From assembly GCA_021791875.1 (NCBI GenBank), contig JAJYVU010000008.1:1-64000 (forward strand): a stretch of DNA of 64,000 nucleotides, given 5' to 3'. This document shows positions 9,222 to 19,025 of this stretch, piece by piece. The notes beneath the pieces were generated by a model. The model saw nothing but the letters and a program-made list of their open reading frames with translations, had not been told where the DNA came from and searched no databases. The DNA comes from Acidobacteriota bacterium (GTDB lineage Bacteria > Acidobacteriota > Terriglobia > Terriglobales > Acidobacteriaceae). Each line of letters opens with the position of its first letter. Within the stretch, counting starts at the first letter, position 1. A program made the translations under genes and the position numbers.

Positions 9222-10784
9222 GTGGACACCTCCTCGATCGTCATTCTCGACTTTGGCTCGCAGTACACGCAGCTGATTGCGCGGCGTATTCGCGAGCAGA
9301 ACGTTTTTTCCGCTGTGCTGCCGTGCACGGCCAGCCTGGAAGAAATCCAGGCGTACAAGCCGTGCGGCATCATCCTGTCCGGCGGACCGTCTTCGGTCTA
9401 CGATGCGGACGCGCCGCCCGCCGACCCGCGCGTGCTGGATATGGGGCTGCCGGTGCTCGGCATCTGCTACGGGCTGCAGTTCATTACGTACCATCTGGGC
9501 GGCAAGGTGCGTTCTGCCGAGAAGCGCGAGTACGGCCACGCCGAGGCCTATATCGAAGATGTTGCCAACCCGCTGTTCGCGGGCCTTCCAGCGTCGGTGA
9601 ACGTGTGGATGTCGCATGGAGACGAGGCGCTGGAATTGCCACCGGGGTTTCGCCGCATTGCAAAGACGGCGAATGCGATTGCGGGCATCGCGAACCCTGA
9701 GCGGCGCATCTGGGCGGTGCAGTTCCATCCGGAAGTGCGCCATACCGCGCACGGCGCGGAATTGCTGCACAACTTCGTCTTTCACATTTGCCAGGCCAAG
9801 CCGGACTGGACGCCGGAACATTTCATCCAGAGCACGGTGAATGCGATTCGCGAGAAGGTGGGCGACGGGCACGCCATCTGCGCACTGTCTGGCGGTGTCG
9901 ACTCGTCTGTGGCAGCCGTGCTGGTGGATCGCGCGATCGGCGACCGTCTGACCTGCGTTTTTGTGAACAACGGCGTGCTGCGCAAGAACGAGTTCTTCAA
10001 GGTACAGGAAAACCTGCGCGAGAAGCTGGGCCTGAACCTTGTCGCCGTGGATGCGAGCAGCCGCTTTCTTTCGCGGCTTGCTGGCGTTACCGATCCGGAG
10101 AAGAAGCGCAAGATCATCGGCAACGAATTCATCTCGGTTTTTGATGATGAGGCGGCGCGCATCCTGCAGTCGTTTGGAGACTCGGGCAAGGAAGTTGCCT
10201 GGCTGGTGCAGGGGACGCTTTATCCGGATGTGATCGAGTCGTCGTCAGTCAAAGGCCCGTCGCAGACGATCAAGAGCCACCACAACGTGGGCGGCCTGCC
10301 GGAAAACATGAAGCTCAAGCTGATTGAGCCGCTGCGCGATCTCTTCAAGGATGAAGTCCGCCGCATTGGCGCCGATCTGGGCATGCCGCAGGAGATTCTG
10401 CAGCGCCAGCCGTTCCCGGGGCCCGGACTTGCGGTGCGGATTGTGGGCGAAGTGACGCCGGAGCGCGTGGCCCTGCTGCAGGAAGCCGACGACATCGTGG
10501 TGACGGAGATCAGGAACGCCGGGCTGTACCAGCAGATATGGCAATCGTTTGCGGTGCTGCTGCCGGTCAAGAGCGTGGGCGTGATGGGCGACCAGCGGAC
10601 CTATGCGTATACCTGCGCAGTCCGCGCGGTGCACTCTGACGACGGCATGACGGCCGACTGGGTGCCGTTGCCCTACGATGTGCTGAAGAAGGTTTCCAGC
10701 CGCATCGTGAACGAGGTTCGCGGCATCAACCGCGTGGTATACGACATCACCTCGAAGCCGCCGGGCACGATCGAGTGGGAGTAG
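9222..10784 (+). CDS. guaA: GMP synthase (glutamine-hydrolysing)
   Basis: The 520-residue enzyme converts XMP to GMP using glutamine and ATP. The class I amidotransferase domain has the nucleophile Cys82 in GICYGLQF and the His-Pro-Glu triad part at about 169-171 (QFHPEV). The ATP-pyrophosphatase loop SGGVDSSVA lies at about 223-231. The C-terminal dimerisation domain ends in PPGTIEWE, the characteristic GuaA C-terminus. It begins with GTG. A double hairpin (10787-10826) and a strong intrinsic terminator (10840-10873) follow. Confidence 0.97.
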   Translation: MDTSSIVILDFGSQYTQLIARRIREQNVFSAVLPCTASLEEIQAYKPCGIILSGGPSSVYDADAPPADPRVLDMGLPVLGICYGLQFITYHLGGKVRSAEKREYGHAEAYIEDVANPLFAGLPASVNVWMSHGDEALELPPGFRRIAKTANAIAGIANPERRIWAVQFHPEVRHTAHGAELLHNFVFHICQAKPDWTPEHFIQSTVNAIREKVGDGHAICALSGGVDSSVAAVLVDRAIGDRLTCVFVNNGVLRKNEFFKVQENLREKLGLNLVAVDASSRFLSRLAGVTDPEKKRKIIGNEFISVFDDEAARILQSFGDSGKEVAWLVQGTLYPDVIESSSVKGPSQTIKSHHNVGGLPENMKLKLIEPLRDLFKDEVRRIGADLGMPQEILQRQPFPGPGLAVRIVGEVTPERVALLQEADDIVVTEIRNAGLYQQIWQSFAVLLPVKSVGVMGDQRTYAYTCAVRAVHSDDGMTADWVPLPYDVLKKVSSRIVNEVRGINRVVYDITSKPPGTIEWE

Positions 10785-10786
10785 GA

Positions 10787-10826
10787 CTCTCCGTCCAGGT
10801 GCGCGCCCTGGGCGCATGACGGAGAG
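10787..10826. other. Nested hairpin immediately after guaA
   Basis: An 8-bp inverted repeat (CTCTCCGT / ACGGAGAG) encloses a second small stem (GCGCC / GGCGC). It begins three bases after the guaA stop codon and precedes the real terminator, so it may protect the mRNA 3' end. No U-tract follows. Confidence 0.4.
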
Positions 10827-10839
10827 AGTATGTGCAGAG

Positions 10840-10873
10840 GCCACCGTTTCGTTCGATACGGTGGCTTTTGTTT
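10840..10873 (+). terminator. Intrinsic terminator of the leuS-guaA unit
   Basis: A perfect 8-bp stem (GCCACCGT / ACGGTGGC) with a 10-base loop is followed by TTTTGTTTT on the plus strand. Confidence 0.78.
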
Positions 10874-10881
10874 TGTGCAAT

Positions 10882-10909
10882 AGAAAACGCTCTAAATTAG
10901 CGGTTTTCT
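10882..10909. promoter_or_regulatory. Palindromic operator-like site upstream of the M14 peptidase gene
   Basis: AGAAAAC-GCT and AGC-G-GTTTTCT form an interrupted inverted repeat around CTAAATT, centred about 60 bp before the start codon at 10956. This position suits a repressor site; no regulator gene is adjacent and no clear promoter hexamers could be assigned. Confidence 0.3.
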
Positions 10910-10955
10910 GGTATTCTGCCGAACATCAGTTCACCTTTCAGCAAGGAAAACTCCC

Positions 10956-13916
10956 ATGAGAATGCGTTGCCTGGCCGCACTCATCGTGATGAGCTGTTTC
11001 GCCCTTCCTCTTTTCGCGCAGAATGACATCCTCGGTTATTACGCTCGCGATCCAAAGCAGCCCATCGACCAGCAGTACACGCAGCACATCAAGAAGTACA
11101 CCACGGAACCGTATTTCAACTCGCCATTGACCGACTATCTGCCGGCGTCGAAGACGGTGCCCACCCCGGAAGCCGTGCTTGGCGATGTGAGCGGCGCACC
11201 CAACATGCTGCCGTACGCGGAGACGGTGTACAAGTATTTCCGGCTGCTGGCCAAGAGCACGCCGCGGGTGCGCGTCTACACCATTGGCCACTCGGAAGAA
11301 GGCCGCGAGATGATTGCCGTGGCGATTGCCGACCAGTCGCTGCTCAACCAGCAGCAGGCCAACAACGCACGCCTTGCCCAACTGGCCGACCCGCGCACGA
11401 TTCACATGAATGACAAGGTGGCGGCGCAACTTGTGAAGGAATCGTTCCCGGTGTACTACATCACGGGCACGATTCACTCGCCGGAAACCGGCGCGCCCAC
11501 GGCGCTGATGGAACTGGCCTACCGCCTGGCCGTGGATAATTCGCCTTACATCCAGTACATCCGCTCGCACATGATCGTGCTGATCACGCCGGTGGTGGAG
11601 GTGGACGGGCGCGACCGCATGGTGGATATTTATCGCTGGCACCGCGCGCACCTGGGCGAAAACTGGCCACACCTGCTTTATTGGGGCCACTACGTGGCGC
11701 ACGACAACAACCGCGATGCCATGGGCATGTCGCTCGACCTTACGCGCAACGTGCTCAATACCTATCTGGGCTGGCATGCGCAGGTGCTGCATGACCTGCA
11801 TGAGTCTGTGCCGTTTCTCTATGACAATACCGTTGGCGACGGTCCCTACAATTCGTGGATCGACCCGATTCTTGTGGGAGAATGGCAGCAGCTTGGCTGG
11901 AATAACGTGCAGCAGATGACCAAGTTCGGTATGCCCGGTGTCTTCACGCACGGCAACTTCGATACCTGGAGCCCTGGCTACCTGATGTTCCTGGCCGCGA
12001 TGCACAACGGCATCAGCCGCTTATACGAAACATTCGGCAACGGAGGCGCGGATACGGAAGAGCGCATCCTTTATCCGAACGAGTACGCGCGCACCTGGTA
12101 CAAGCCCAATCCGCCGCTGCCCGAGGTGATGTGGTCGCAGCGCGATAACAACAACTACGAAGAGACTGCGCTGCTGACGACGCTCTCGTACTTTTCGCAT
12201 CATGGTTCGGAATGGCTCACGGACTATTACCTTAAGGCGAAGCGTTCGATTGAAAAGCCGGAGGAAGCAGGGCCCGCGGCATATGTGATTTGGCCCAATG
12301 GTCCGGCCAGCCGCCGGGTTGCCATGCTGCACGTGTTGGAACTGCAGCACGTCGAGATTCAACGCCTGCTCAAGTCTGTGACGATCACGCAGAAGCCGAT
12401 GATCCAGGGCGAACCGGATGCGCCCGCTGTGACCACGACGCTGCCTGCCGGCAGCTACGTGGTCCGCATGGATCAGCCTTACTCGCGGGTGGCTGATGTC
12501 CTGCTCGATCGCCAGTACTGGGCGCCGAACGATCCGCAGAAGCATCCCTACGACGATACCGGGTGGTGCTTTCCGGCGCTGTTCGGCGTGAAGACGCTGC
12601 GCGTGACAGACAGGTCGATTTTGAAGGCGCCGATGGAGCCGGTGAGTTCGATCAAGGCGCTGCAGCAGAAGCTCAACGACAATCGCGCGCCGGGCAGCAT
12701 CATCGCCGTGGATCAGAGGGGTGAGATTTCCTTGCTAGGTCTGCGCTACGCGATGAAGGATGCGAAGGTTTCGATAGCCGATGCGTCGTTCGATGCAGAG
12801 GGCTATCATTTCCATGCAGGTTCGCTCATCATTCAGAATGCAGACCCCGCACAACTGCGCGCTGCGCTCAACACGGCGGAGCTGAAGGGCGTGAACCTGA
12901 GCGCGATGCCGCAGGTTGCCATGCGCGCGGCGCCGCTGCCGCGGATCGCCTTCATGCACACCTGGCTCACCACGCAGACGGAGGGCTGGTGGCGGATTGC
13001 CTTTGACAAGCTGCACGTGCCCTACAGTTACATCAGCACGCAGACGGTTGCGAAGGATGCCGATCTGCGCAGCCAGTATGACGTCATCATTTTTGCGCCC
13101 ACCGGCTATCTGAGCGACCAGCAGATCATCGACGGTCTGCCCATGTGGGGCAATCCGATTCCGTGGGAGAAGACGGCGCTGACGCCGAACCTCGGCAGGA
13201 TTGATTCCACGCCGGACATGCGCCCGGGGCTTGGTTTTACCGGGCTGGATCATCTAAGGAAATTCGTCCGCGAGGGAGGGCTGCTGATCACCGCAGAAGA
13301 CACGGCGCGCTTTGCCATTGATGAAGGGATGGCGCCCGGCGTCTTCTTGCGGCATCCGGTTGGGATACGGGTGGTGGGCAGCGTGCTGAACGCGGTTCCA
13401 CACGGCGACGGCCCGGTAAATGCGGGTTATGACACCGATTTCGGAGTGTACAGCGCCGCGGGCATGACTTTCGCGGTGAGCAACCTCGTGGTGGACCGCA
13501 AAGTTCCCACGAAAAAGGACTACCAGCGACCGACGGGGCGCGGCGGGCCGAATTCGATCGACATGCCGGAAGCGCGTCCTCCGGCTCGTCCCGCGGCGTT
13601 GCCATCTCCGGCGCCATGGCAGGCCGTTCCACTCAATATCGAGCAGACGCGGAACAATCCTTACGTGATTCCGGAGACGGACCGGCCACAGGTGCTGGTT
13701 CGCTTTGGAGATACAAAGGGGCTGTTGCTGTCAGGTCTGCTGGTGGGCGGAGGCAAGATTGCCGAGCGGCCCATCGTGGTGGACGCGCATTATGGGAGCG
13801 GCAACACGCTGTTGTTTGCCATCAATCCGGTGTATCGCGGCGAAACCATCGGAAGCTATCCACTGGTATTCAACGCGATTCTCAACTTCAATCACCTCAG
13901 CCCCGCGGCGAACTGA
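10956..13916 (+). CDS. Secreted M14-family zinc carboxypeptidase-like protein with long C-terminal extension
   Basis: The 986-residue protein starts with a signal peptide (about residues 1-22, ending FAQ). The M14 zinc motif HSPE lies at 174-177 (TIHSPETGAP) and a further His-rich motif, LHDLHES, at 278-284 may give the third ligand. The peptidase part occupies roughly 75-400. The remaining 550 residues contain a region resembling a class I amidotransferase-like sandwich (LRKFVREGGLLITAED near residue 770) without a nucleophile I can identify. Such long M14 proteins are frequent in Acidobacteria and Bacteroidetes. Substrate is unknown; a periplasmic or extracellular peptide-degrading role is inferred. 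The gene is monocistronic. Confidence 0.8.
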   Translation: MRMRCLAALIVMSCFALPLFAQNDILGYYARDPKQPIDQQYTQHIKKYTTEPYFNSPLTDYLPASKTVPTPEAVLGDVSGAPNMLPYAETVYKYFRLLAKSTPRVRVYTIGHSEEGREMIAVAIADQSLLNQQQANNARLAQLADPRTIHMNDKVAAQLVKESFPVYYITGTIHSPETGAPTALMELAYRLAVDNSPYIQYIRSHMIVLITPVVEVDGRDRMVDIYRWHRAHLGENWPHLLYWGHYVAHDNNRDAMGMSLDLTRNVLNTYLGWHAQVLHDLHESVPFLYDNTVGDGPYNSWIDPILVGEWQQLGWNNVQQMTKFGMPGVFTHGNFDTWSPGYLMFLAAMHNGISRLYETFGNGGADTEERILYPNEYARTWYKPNPPLPEVMWSQRDNNNYEETALLTTLSYFSHHGSEWLTDYYLKAKRSIEKPEEAGPAAYVIWPNGPASRRVAMLHVLELQHVEIQRLLKSVTITQKPMIQGEPDAPAVTTTLPAGSYVVRMDQPYSRVADVLLDRQYWAPNDPQKHPYDDTGWCFPALFGVKTLRVTDRSILKAPMEPVSSIKALQQKLNDNRAPGSIIAVDQRGEISLLGLRYAMKDAKVSIADASFDAEGYHFHAGSLIIQNADPAQLRAALNTAELKGVNLSAMPQVAMRAAPLPRIAFMHTWLTTQTEGWWRIAFDKLHVPYSYISTQTVAKDADLRSQYDVIIFAPTGYLSDQQIIDGLPMWGNPIPWEKTALTPNLGRIDSTPDMRPGLGFTGLDHLRKFVREGGLLITAEDTARFAIDEGMAPGVFLRHPVGIRVVGSVLNAVPHGDGPVNAGYDTDFGVYSAAGMTFAVSNLVVDRKVPTKKDYQRPTGRGGPNSIDMPEARPPARPAALPSPAPWQAVPLNIEQTRNNPYVIPETDRPQVLVRFGDTKGLLLSGLLVGGGKIAERPIVVDAHYGSGNTLLFAINPVYRGETIGSYPLVFNAILNFNHLSPAAN

Positions 13917-14275
13917 AGCGGGCCTCCCGGGGTTGTACGTCGAGAACTACCGCGCCTTGCACGGCTTTTTCGGTGAGAAGCGCCGCAGTTCGCGCTGCGG
14001 TGTGCGTAGCCAGAGGGAATCGGATTCTGGATCTACGCTTGCGTGCGGGGAGGACAAAGGTGCAGCAGGCATAGGCCGCCGTCGCTTTCTTGGACGGGCG
14101 GCCTGTGTACCCCATGCAGTGTGGGATAAGTTCGTCTTGAGCATTTTCACTGACGCTACGAGGTGTTTTGGATTGATCCGGTGTGGCCGTTCTTTGATGG
14201 AACGTTCACGCCAACTTCCTTGTTCTCTCCTACACCTTCAGTGGAAATGCTCGAAGATTGCGCAAAGGCTGATGC
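13917..14275. other. Intergenic region with hairpin and repeat element
   Basis: This stretch after the M14 gene contains a GC-rich inverted repeat at 14073-14104 (AGGCCGCCGTC / GACGGGCGGCCT) that could end the M14 transcript, and the first copy of the MITE-like repeat (14137-14254). A 72-residue minus-strand frame here lacks any recognisable feature and was not called. Confidence 0.5.
14137..14254 (+). repeat. MITE-like element, copy A
   Basis: About 118 bp bounded by inverted ends: TTGAGCATTTTCACTGA on the left and, read on the minus strand, TCGAGCATTTCCACTGA on the right. The interior (GATCCGGTGTGGCCGTTC, TTTGATGGAACG) is shared almost base for base with copies at 60907-61035 and 63127-63243. 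It encodes no protein. It lies between the convergent M14 and tadC genes. Confidence 0.8.
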
Positions 14276-14371
14276 TCAGGCAGATTTGCGTTTACGCCGC
14301 AGAATCAGAATTCCGGCAACAACTACGAAAAGAACGCCGGCAAGGATGCGAATCGCGGTGGGTGAAAGCAT
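14276..14371 (-). CDS. 31-residue single-span membrane peptide
   Basis: The frame starts with ATG at 14371, is preceded by GGAG with 10 bases of spacing, and ends with TGA. The product has a short polar N-terminus (MLSPTAIR), one hydrophobic helix (about residues 9-24, rich in V, I, L, G and A) and a basic tail RRKRKSA, so the positive-inside rule predicts a cytoplasmic C-terminus. It sits 163 bp downstream of tadC on the same strand and could be the last gene of the Tad operon. I do not recognise the family; a role in pilus assembly is only a guess. Confidence 0.5.
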   Translation of the reverse strand: MLSPTAIRILAGVLFVVVAGILILRRKRKSA

Positions 14372-14534
14372 AAGGGGGAGTCTCCTTCAGGTATTTGTTA
14401 GAGGTTCAAGGGATGCGCAGGCCAAACGGCTGTCTGCGATTATCAGTCAGAAACCTGGTCAGGGCTTGCAGGTCGAAACAGGTTTCAGGAATTTGTTTTC
14501 GAATTGTCTACGGCACGCGGGTTCTTATGGGGCA

Positions 14535-15434
14535 TCAGTGCTTGAGCTGGCTGAATGTTTTCACTATGGTGATGGCTGCGGGACCGAGCAGCACGATGAA
14601 GATGCATGGGAAGATGAACAGCACCAGCGGGAAGAGCAGTTTGACGCTGGTTTTAGCGGCCTTTTCCTCGGCCTGCTGTTTTCTCTGCAGGCGCATGCCG
14701 TCAGAGAATGCGTTGAGTGCGCGGGCGATGGGCGTTCCGAAGCGTTCGGTCTGGACGAGCATGCTGACGAAGTTCTGCACATCGGGCAATTGGGTGCGTT
14801 CGGCCATCTCCTGCCAGGCTTCGAGGCGCGGCCGGCCGGCGCGCTGTTCACGGTTGATCTGCAGGAATTCCTGGTTGATTTCCGGGTGACTGACGGCGAG
14901 TTCCTGGCCGACGCGGAGCATAGCCTGATCGAGCCCCAGGCCGGCATCCACGCAGATGACGAGCAAGTCGACGGCATCGGGCATACTGCGATGAATCCTG
15001 TGCCTGCGGCTTTTGATTTGCCGCTCGAGCCATAAGTCTGGGCCGAGATAACCGGCGGCGGCCAGCACCACGATGGCGAGAAACGTGTTGGTGTGGACGA
15101 AGGTGCCTGCGATCACGCCGAGAATGGGGGCGAGAATGCGCACGGTGAGATACATTTCCGCGGCATCTGGCTTTCGCATGCCCGCGGCGGCAAAACGCTT
15201 GGCCAGTTTGTCGTTGCTGGCGATGCCGAGGTGAAGGCGCAGGCTGGTGAGTGCCTTCATCAGACGCTGGCCCGTGACTTTCACCAGAGATGGTCCCTTG
15301 ACCGGCTGCATTTCTGTGATCTGGGCCAGCCGGCGTCCGGCGCGCGCCGTTCTCATTTGCAGAAGGAAGTAGAACGCCAACGCCGCAAAACAGAAGAGCG
15401 TTGAACCGAGCGCGAAATCGTAGACCAGGTTCAT
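14535..15434 (-). CDS. tadC: Tad pilus inner-membrane platform protein TadC (T2SS F family)
   Basis: The 299-residue protein has an N-terminal membrane segment (about 5-25), a central pair near 110-140, a cytoplasmic T2SSF domain (DAVDLLVICVDAGLGLDQA, about 155-250, followed by ALNAFSDGMRLQR) and C-terminal membrane segments ending near residue 292. With TadB it forms the platform on which the CpaF ATPase works to extrude Flp pilin. It starts 6 bp after tadB stops. Length and motif order fit the family. Confidence 0.88.
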   Translation of the reverse strand: MNLVYDFALGSTLFCFAALAFYFLLQMRTARAGRRLAQITEMQPVKGPSLVKVTGQRLMKALTSLRLHLGIASNDKLAKRFAAAGMRKPDAAEMYLTVRILAPILGVIAGTFVHTNTFLAIVVLAAAGYLGPDLWLERQIKSRRHRIHRSMPDAVDLLVICVDAGLGLDQAMLRVGQELAVSHPEINQEFLQINREQRAGRPRLEAWQEMAERTQLPDVQNFVSMLVQTERFGTPIARALNAFSDGMRLQRKQQAEEKAAKTSVKLLFPLVLFIFPCIFIVLLGPAAITIVKTFSQLKH

Positions 15435-15440
15435 CGGGTG

Positions 15441-16412
15441 CTATACCTCGATCTTTACAATGCGCTGGATCAGCATGCCGCCGATCGCCAGCAGGCCGAC
15501 TCCTGCCATGAGCAGCTTGTGTCCGAAGTCGCTGCTGACCAGGGGCTTTGCGTAGCCGGGGTTGATGATGTTGATCAGGATGCCGAGGATGATCGGCAGG
15601 GCCGCCAGGATGGAGCCGGTGAGGCGTCCCTGCGCCGTCTTGGTCTTCACCTCGCCGTAGATGCGGAGGCGCTCGCGAATCACGTGGGTGGTGCGGTCCA
15701 GAATTTCCGTGAGATTGCCACCTGTTTCTTTCTGCACCATCATGGCAGTCACCAGAAAGCGCAGATCAGAGGAAGGTACGCGATCGGCGAGGGCAATCAG
15801 CGCGTCGCGATAGGGCAATCCGAAATTCTGGGCGCGAAAGACCTCGCGAAACTCGGAGGAGACCGGTTCACGGCCCTGCTCGGCTACCACTTCAATCGCC
15901 GAAGAGACGGAGTGTCCTGCCTTGAGGGCGCGGGACATCAGATCGATGGAATCCGGCAGCGCATCATTGAACTGCTTGACTCTCCGGCTGCGCTGAAAGT
16001 TCAGCAGGACAAAGGGGCTGGTTGCGCCAACGAGCGGGGCGGCGATTTCGACGAGGAGATGAGGGAAGAGCAGCCTGGAGGCGATTTCGCAAGCGGTGGC
16101 GATCAGAGCAGCCTGCAGGAGCACGCGTGCGGGTGTGATGGGACGATGCGCCTGAAGGATCAGTTTTTCCAGCCGAGGGTAGAAGTCGAACCGGTCGAGT
16201 ACGCGGTCGAGGCGCGCGACATTGCCGGCAGCGAGCGGCTGCTTGAGTAACTCGTCCGCTTCCTGCTTGTCTTGCTGTGCTCCGCCGCTGAAAGCCGCAA
16301 CCCGCTCCAGCCGCTTGTGGATCATTTTCTGTTTGGAGGTCGGCCGCGTGAGCAGGGCAATCACCACGAAGCAGAACAGCGCAATCCCGGCAAATATCAG
16401 TCCGATCAGCAT
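15441..16412 (-). CDS. tadB: Tad pilus inner-membrane platform protein TadB (T2SS F family)
   Basis: The 323-residue protein starts with a membrane helix (about 1-22), has a second hydrophobic pair near 95-135, and then a T2SSF domain with the conserved DALPDSIDLMSRALKAGHS stretch and the QKETGGNLTEILD motif. The C-terminus has two more helices. It begins 2 bp after the cpaF stop and is 6 bp from tadC, so the three are translationally linked. It is the partner of TadC in the pilus machine. Confidence 0.9.
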   Translation of the reverse strand: MLIGLIFAGIALFCFVVIALLTRPTSKQKMIHKRLERVAAFSGGAQQDKQEADELLKQPLAAGNVARLDRVLDRFDFYPRLEKLILQAHRPITPARVLLQAALIATACEIASRLLFPHLLVEIAAPLVGATSPFVLLNFQRSRRVKQFNDALPDSIDLMSRALKAGHSVSSAIEVVAEQGREPVSSEFREVFRAQNFGLPYRDALIALADRVPSSDLRFLVTAMMVQKETGGNLTEILDRTTHVIRERLRIYGEVKTKTAQGRLTGSILAALPIILGILINIINPGYAKPLVSSDFGHKLLMAGVGLLAIGGMLIQRIVKIEV

Positions 16413-16414
16413 GG

Positions 16415-17770
<1,356 letters not shown>

Positions 17771-17776
17771 GGGTGA

Positions 17777-19021
17777 TTACTCCTGAACTTTTTCTGTCTT
17801 CCAGAAGGAAAACCGTTTTCTGGGTGCGTGCTGACTCAAGGCGGAGGGGCCGTCATGCTCGCCGGCGAGCTGATGCGCCCATCGTGTCAAACGTGAGGTA
17901 AATTCCGAGCGCCGTTGCGGCCAGATCGGCTCTCCGGCGTTCACGGCACGGAGCAGTTCACCGTAATTGTTGGGAATGCTGACCGAAACCGGAAATTTGA
18001 CGACTTTTTCAATCTGCTCCTGGCCGATCGCGTCCTGAGACGCGGACCGGTTGATGGCGACGCGCAATTTGTCTGCGGGAACCTCGGTGAGGCCCAGATG
18101 CTCGATGTGCCGGGAAAGATCACGCAGCGCGGCCACGTCGGGCGTCGAGACCAGATACACGCTGTCCGAGTACTGAATCATGGCCGGTGCGTCGTCATAT
18201 TGCAGGGAGGAATCGATGACGACGAAGTCGAATTCCTGCCGCAGAAATTCGAAGATGCGTTCCAGATCCTCGGGCATGGCATGGTATCTGACCGAACAGG
18301 TCGACGGCGATGAGAGAACGGCCAGCCCGCTGGCGTGCCGAATCAGGAAGCCGCTGAGCAGCTCCGCATCGAGCCGGTCGACATTGCGAGTCAGGTCGTC
18401 GAAGTGGTAGTTGCTGTCTTCCAGTCCGAGCAGCAGGCCGACGTGGCCGAGCTGGTGATTGTGATCGACGAGCAGGGTCTTTTTGCCGTGCTGTTTGGCA
18501 AGGTAGGCGGCAATATGCACGGCCAGCGTTGTGGTGCCGACTCCGCCCTTGGCTCCGAAGAAGGAGACGATTCGTCCGCGTGGCGCAGACGATTCCATCT
18601 GCACAAAAATCCGGCTCTTAATTCTCTCGACCGTTTCCTTGAGATGCTCGATGGTCACCGGCTTCTGATGGAACTCGCTGCAGCCGTGGCGCATGGCGCG
18701 CAGCAGCAGGGATGTCTCGACTTGAGAGGCGACGCCGACGCAGGTCACGGTGGGAGCACTCATGCGGTGCAGCACCTCGGCGGTTTCGAGCGCAGCTTCC
18801 TGGTCCTGATCGAAGTCAATCCATGCAACACAGCCCGGGGCCTTGCGGACGCTCTGGGGAAATTGCGGCCGCTGCCCGGTGCTGATGTAGTGCTGAAACT
18901 CGCCAGCGAAGGCGACACCCTGCAGGCGTTCGGGAAGCTGCTCGATCAACCCGTTGAGCGCCGCATCGGCGCAGACGGTGAACGTGGCAATCGCGTCGTT
19001 TGCTGATAGGGTTTCGCTCAT
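17777..19021 (-). CDS. cpaE: Tad pilus localisation protein CpaE/TadZ (ParA/MinD-like)
   Basis: The 414-residue protein has an N-terminal receiver-like domain (about 1-140) and a ParA/MinD ATPase domain with a deviant Walker A KGGVGTTT (158-165). Members of this family place the Tad machine at the cell pole. The A' motif reads LLVDHNHQLGHVG where family members usually have an Asp-Leu-Asp pattern; the first Asp is kept, the second is replaced. The receiver-like domain has no clear Asp-acceptor context. The gene is 4 bp from cpaC and 6 bp from cpaF. Confidence 0.9.
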   Translation of the reverse strand: MSETLSANDAIATFTVCADAALNGLIEQLPERLQGVAFAGEFQHYISTGQRPQFPQSVRKAPGCVAWIDFDQDQEAALETAEVLHRMSAPTVTCVGVASQVETSLLLRAMRHGCSEFHQKPVTIEHLKETVERIKSRIFVQMESSAPRGRIVSFFGAKGGVGTTTLAVHIAAYLAKQHGKKTLLVDHNHQLGHVGLLLGLEDSNYHFDDLTRNVDRLDAELLSGFLIRHASGLAVLSSPSTCSVRYHAMPEDLERIFEFLRQEFDFVVIDSSLQYDDAPAMIQYSDSVYLVSTPDVAALRDLSRHIEHLGLTEVPADKLRVAINRSASQDAIGQEQIEKVVKFPVSVSIPNNYGELLRAVNAGEPIWPQRRSEFTSRLTRWAHQLAGEHDGPSALSQHAPRKRFSFWKTEKVQE

Positions 19022-19025
19022 CGGA

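Noticed and set aside
13705-14373. 222-residue plus-strand frame running from the M14 gene through repeat copy A
   Set aside because: It overlaps the M14 gene out of frame, crosses a repeat element, and shows no start context.
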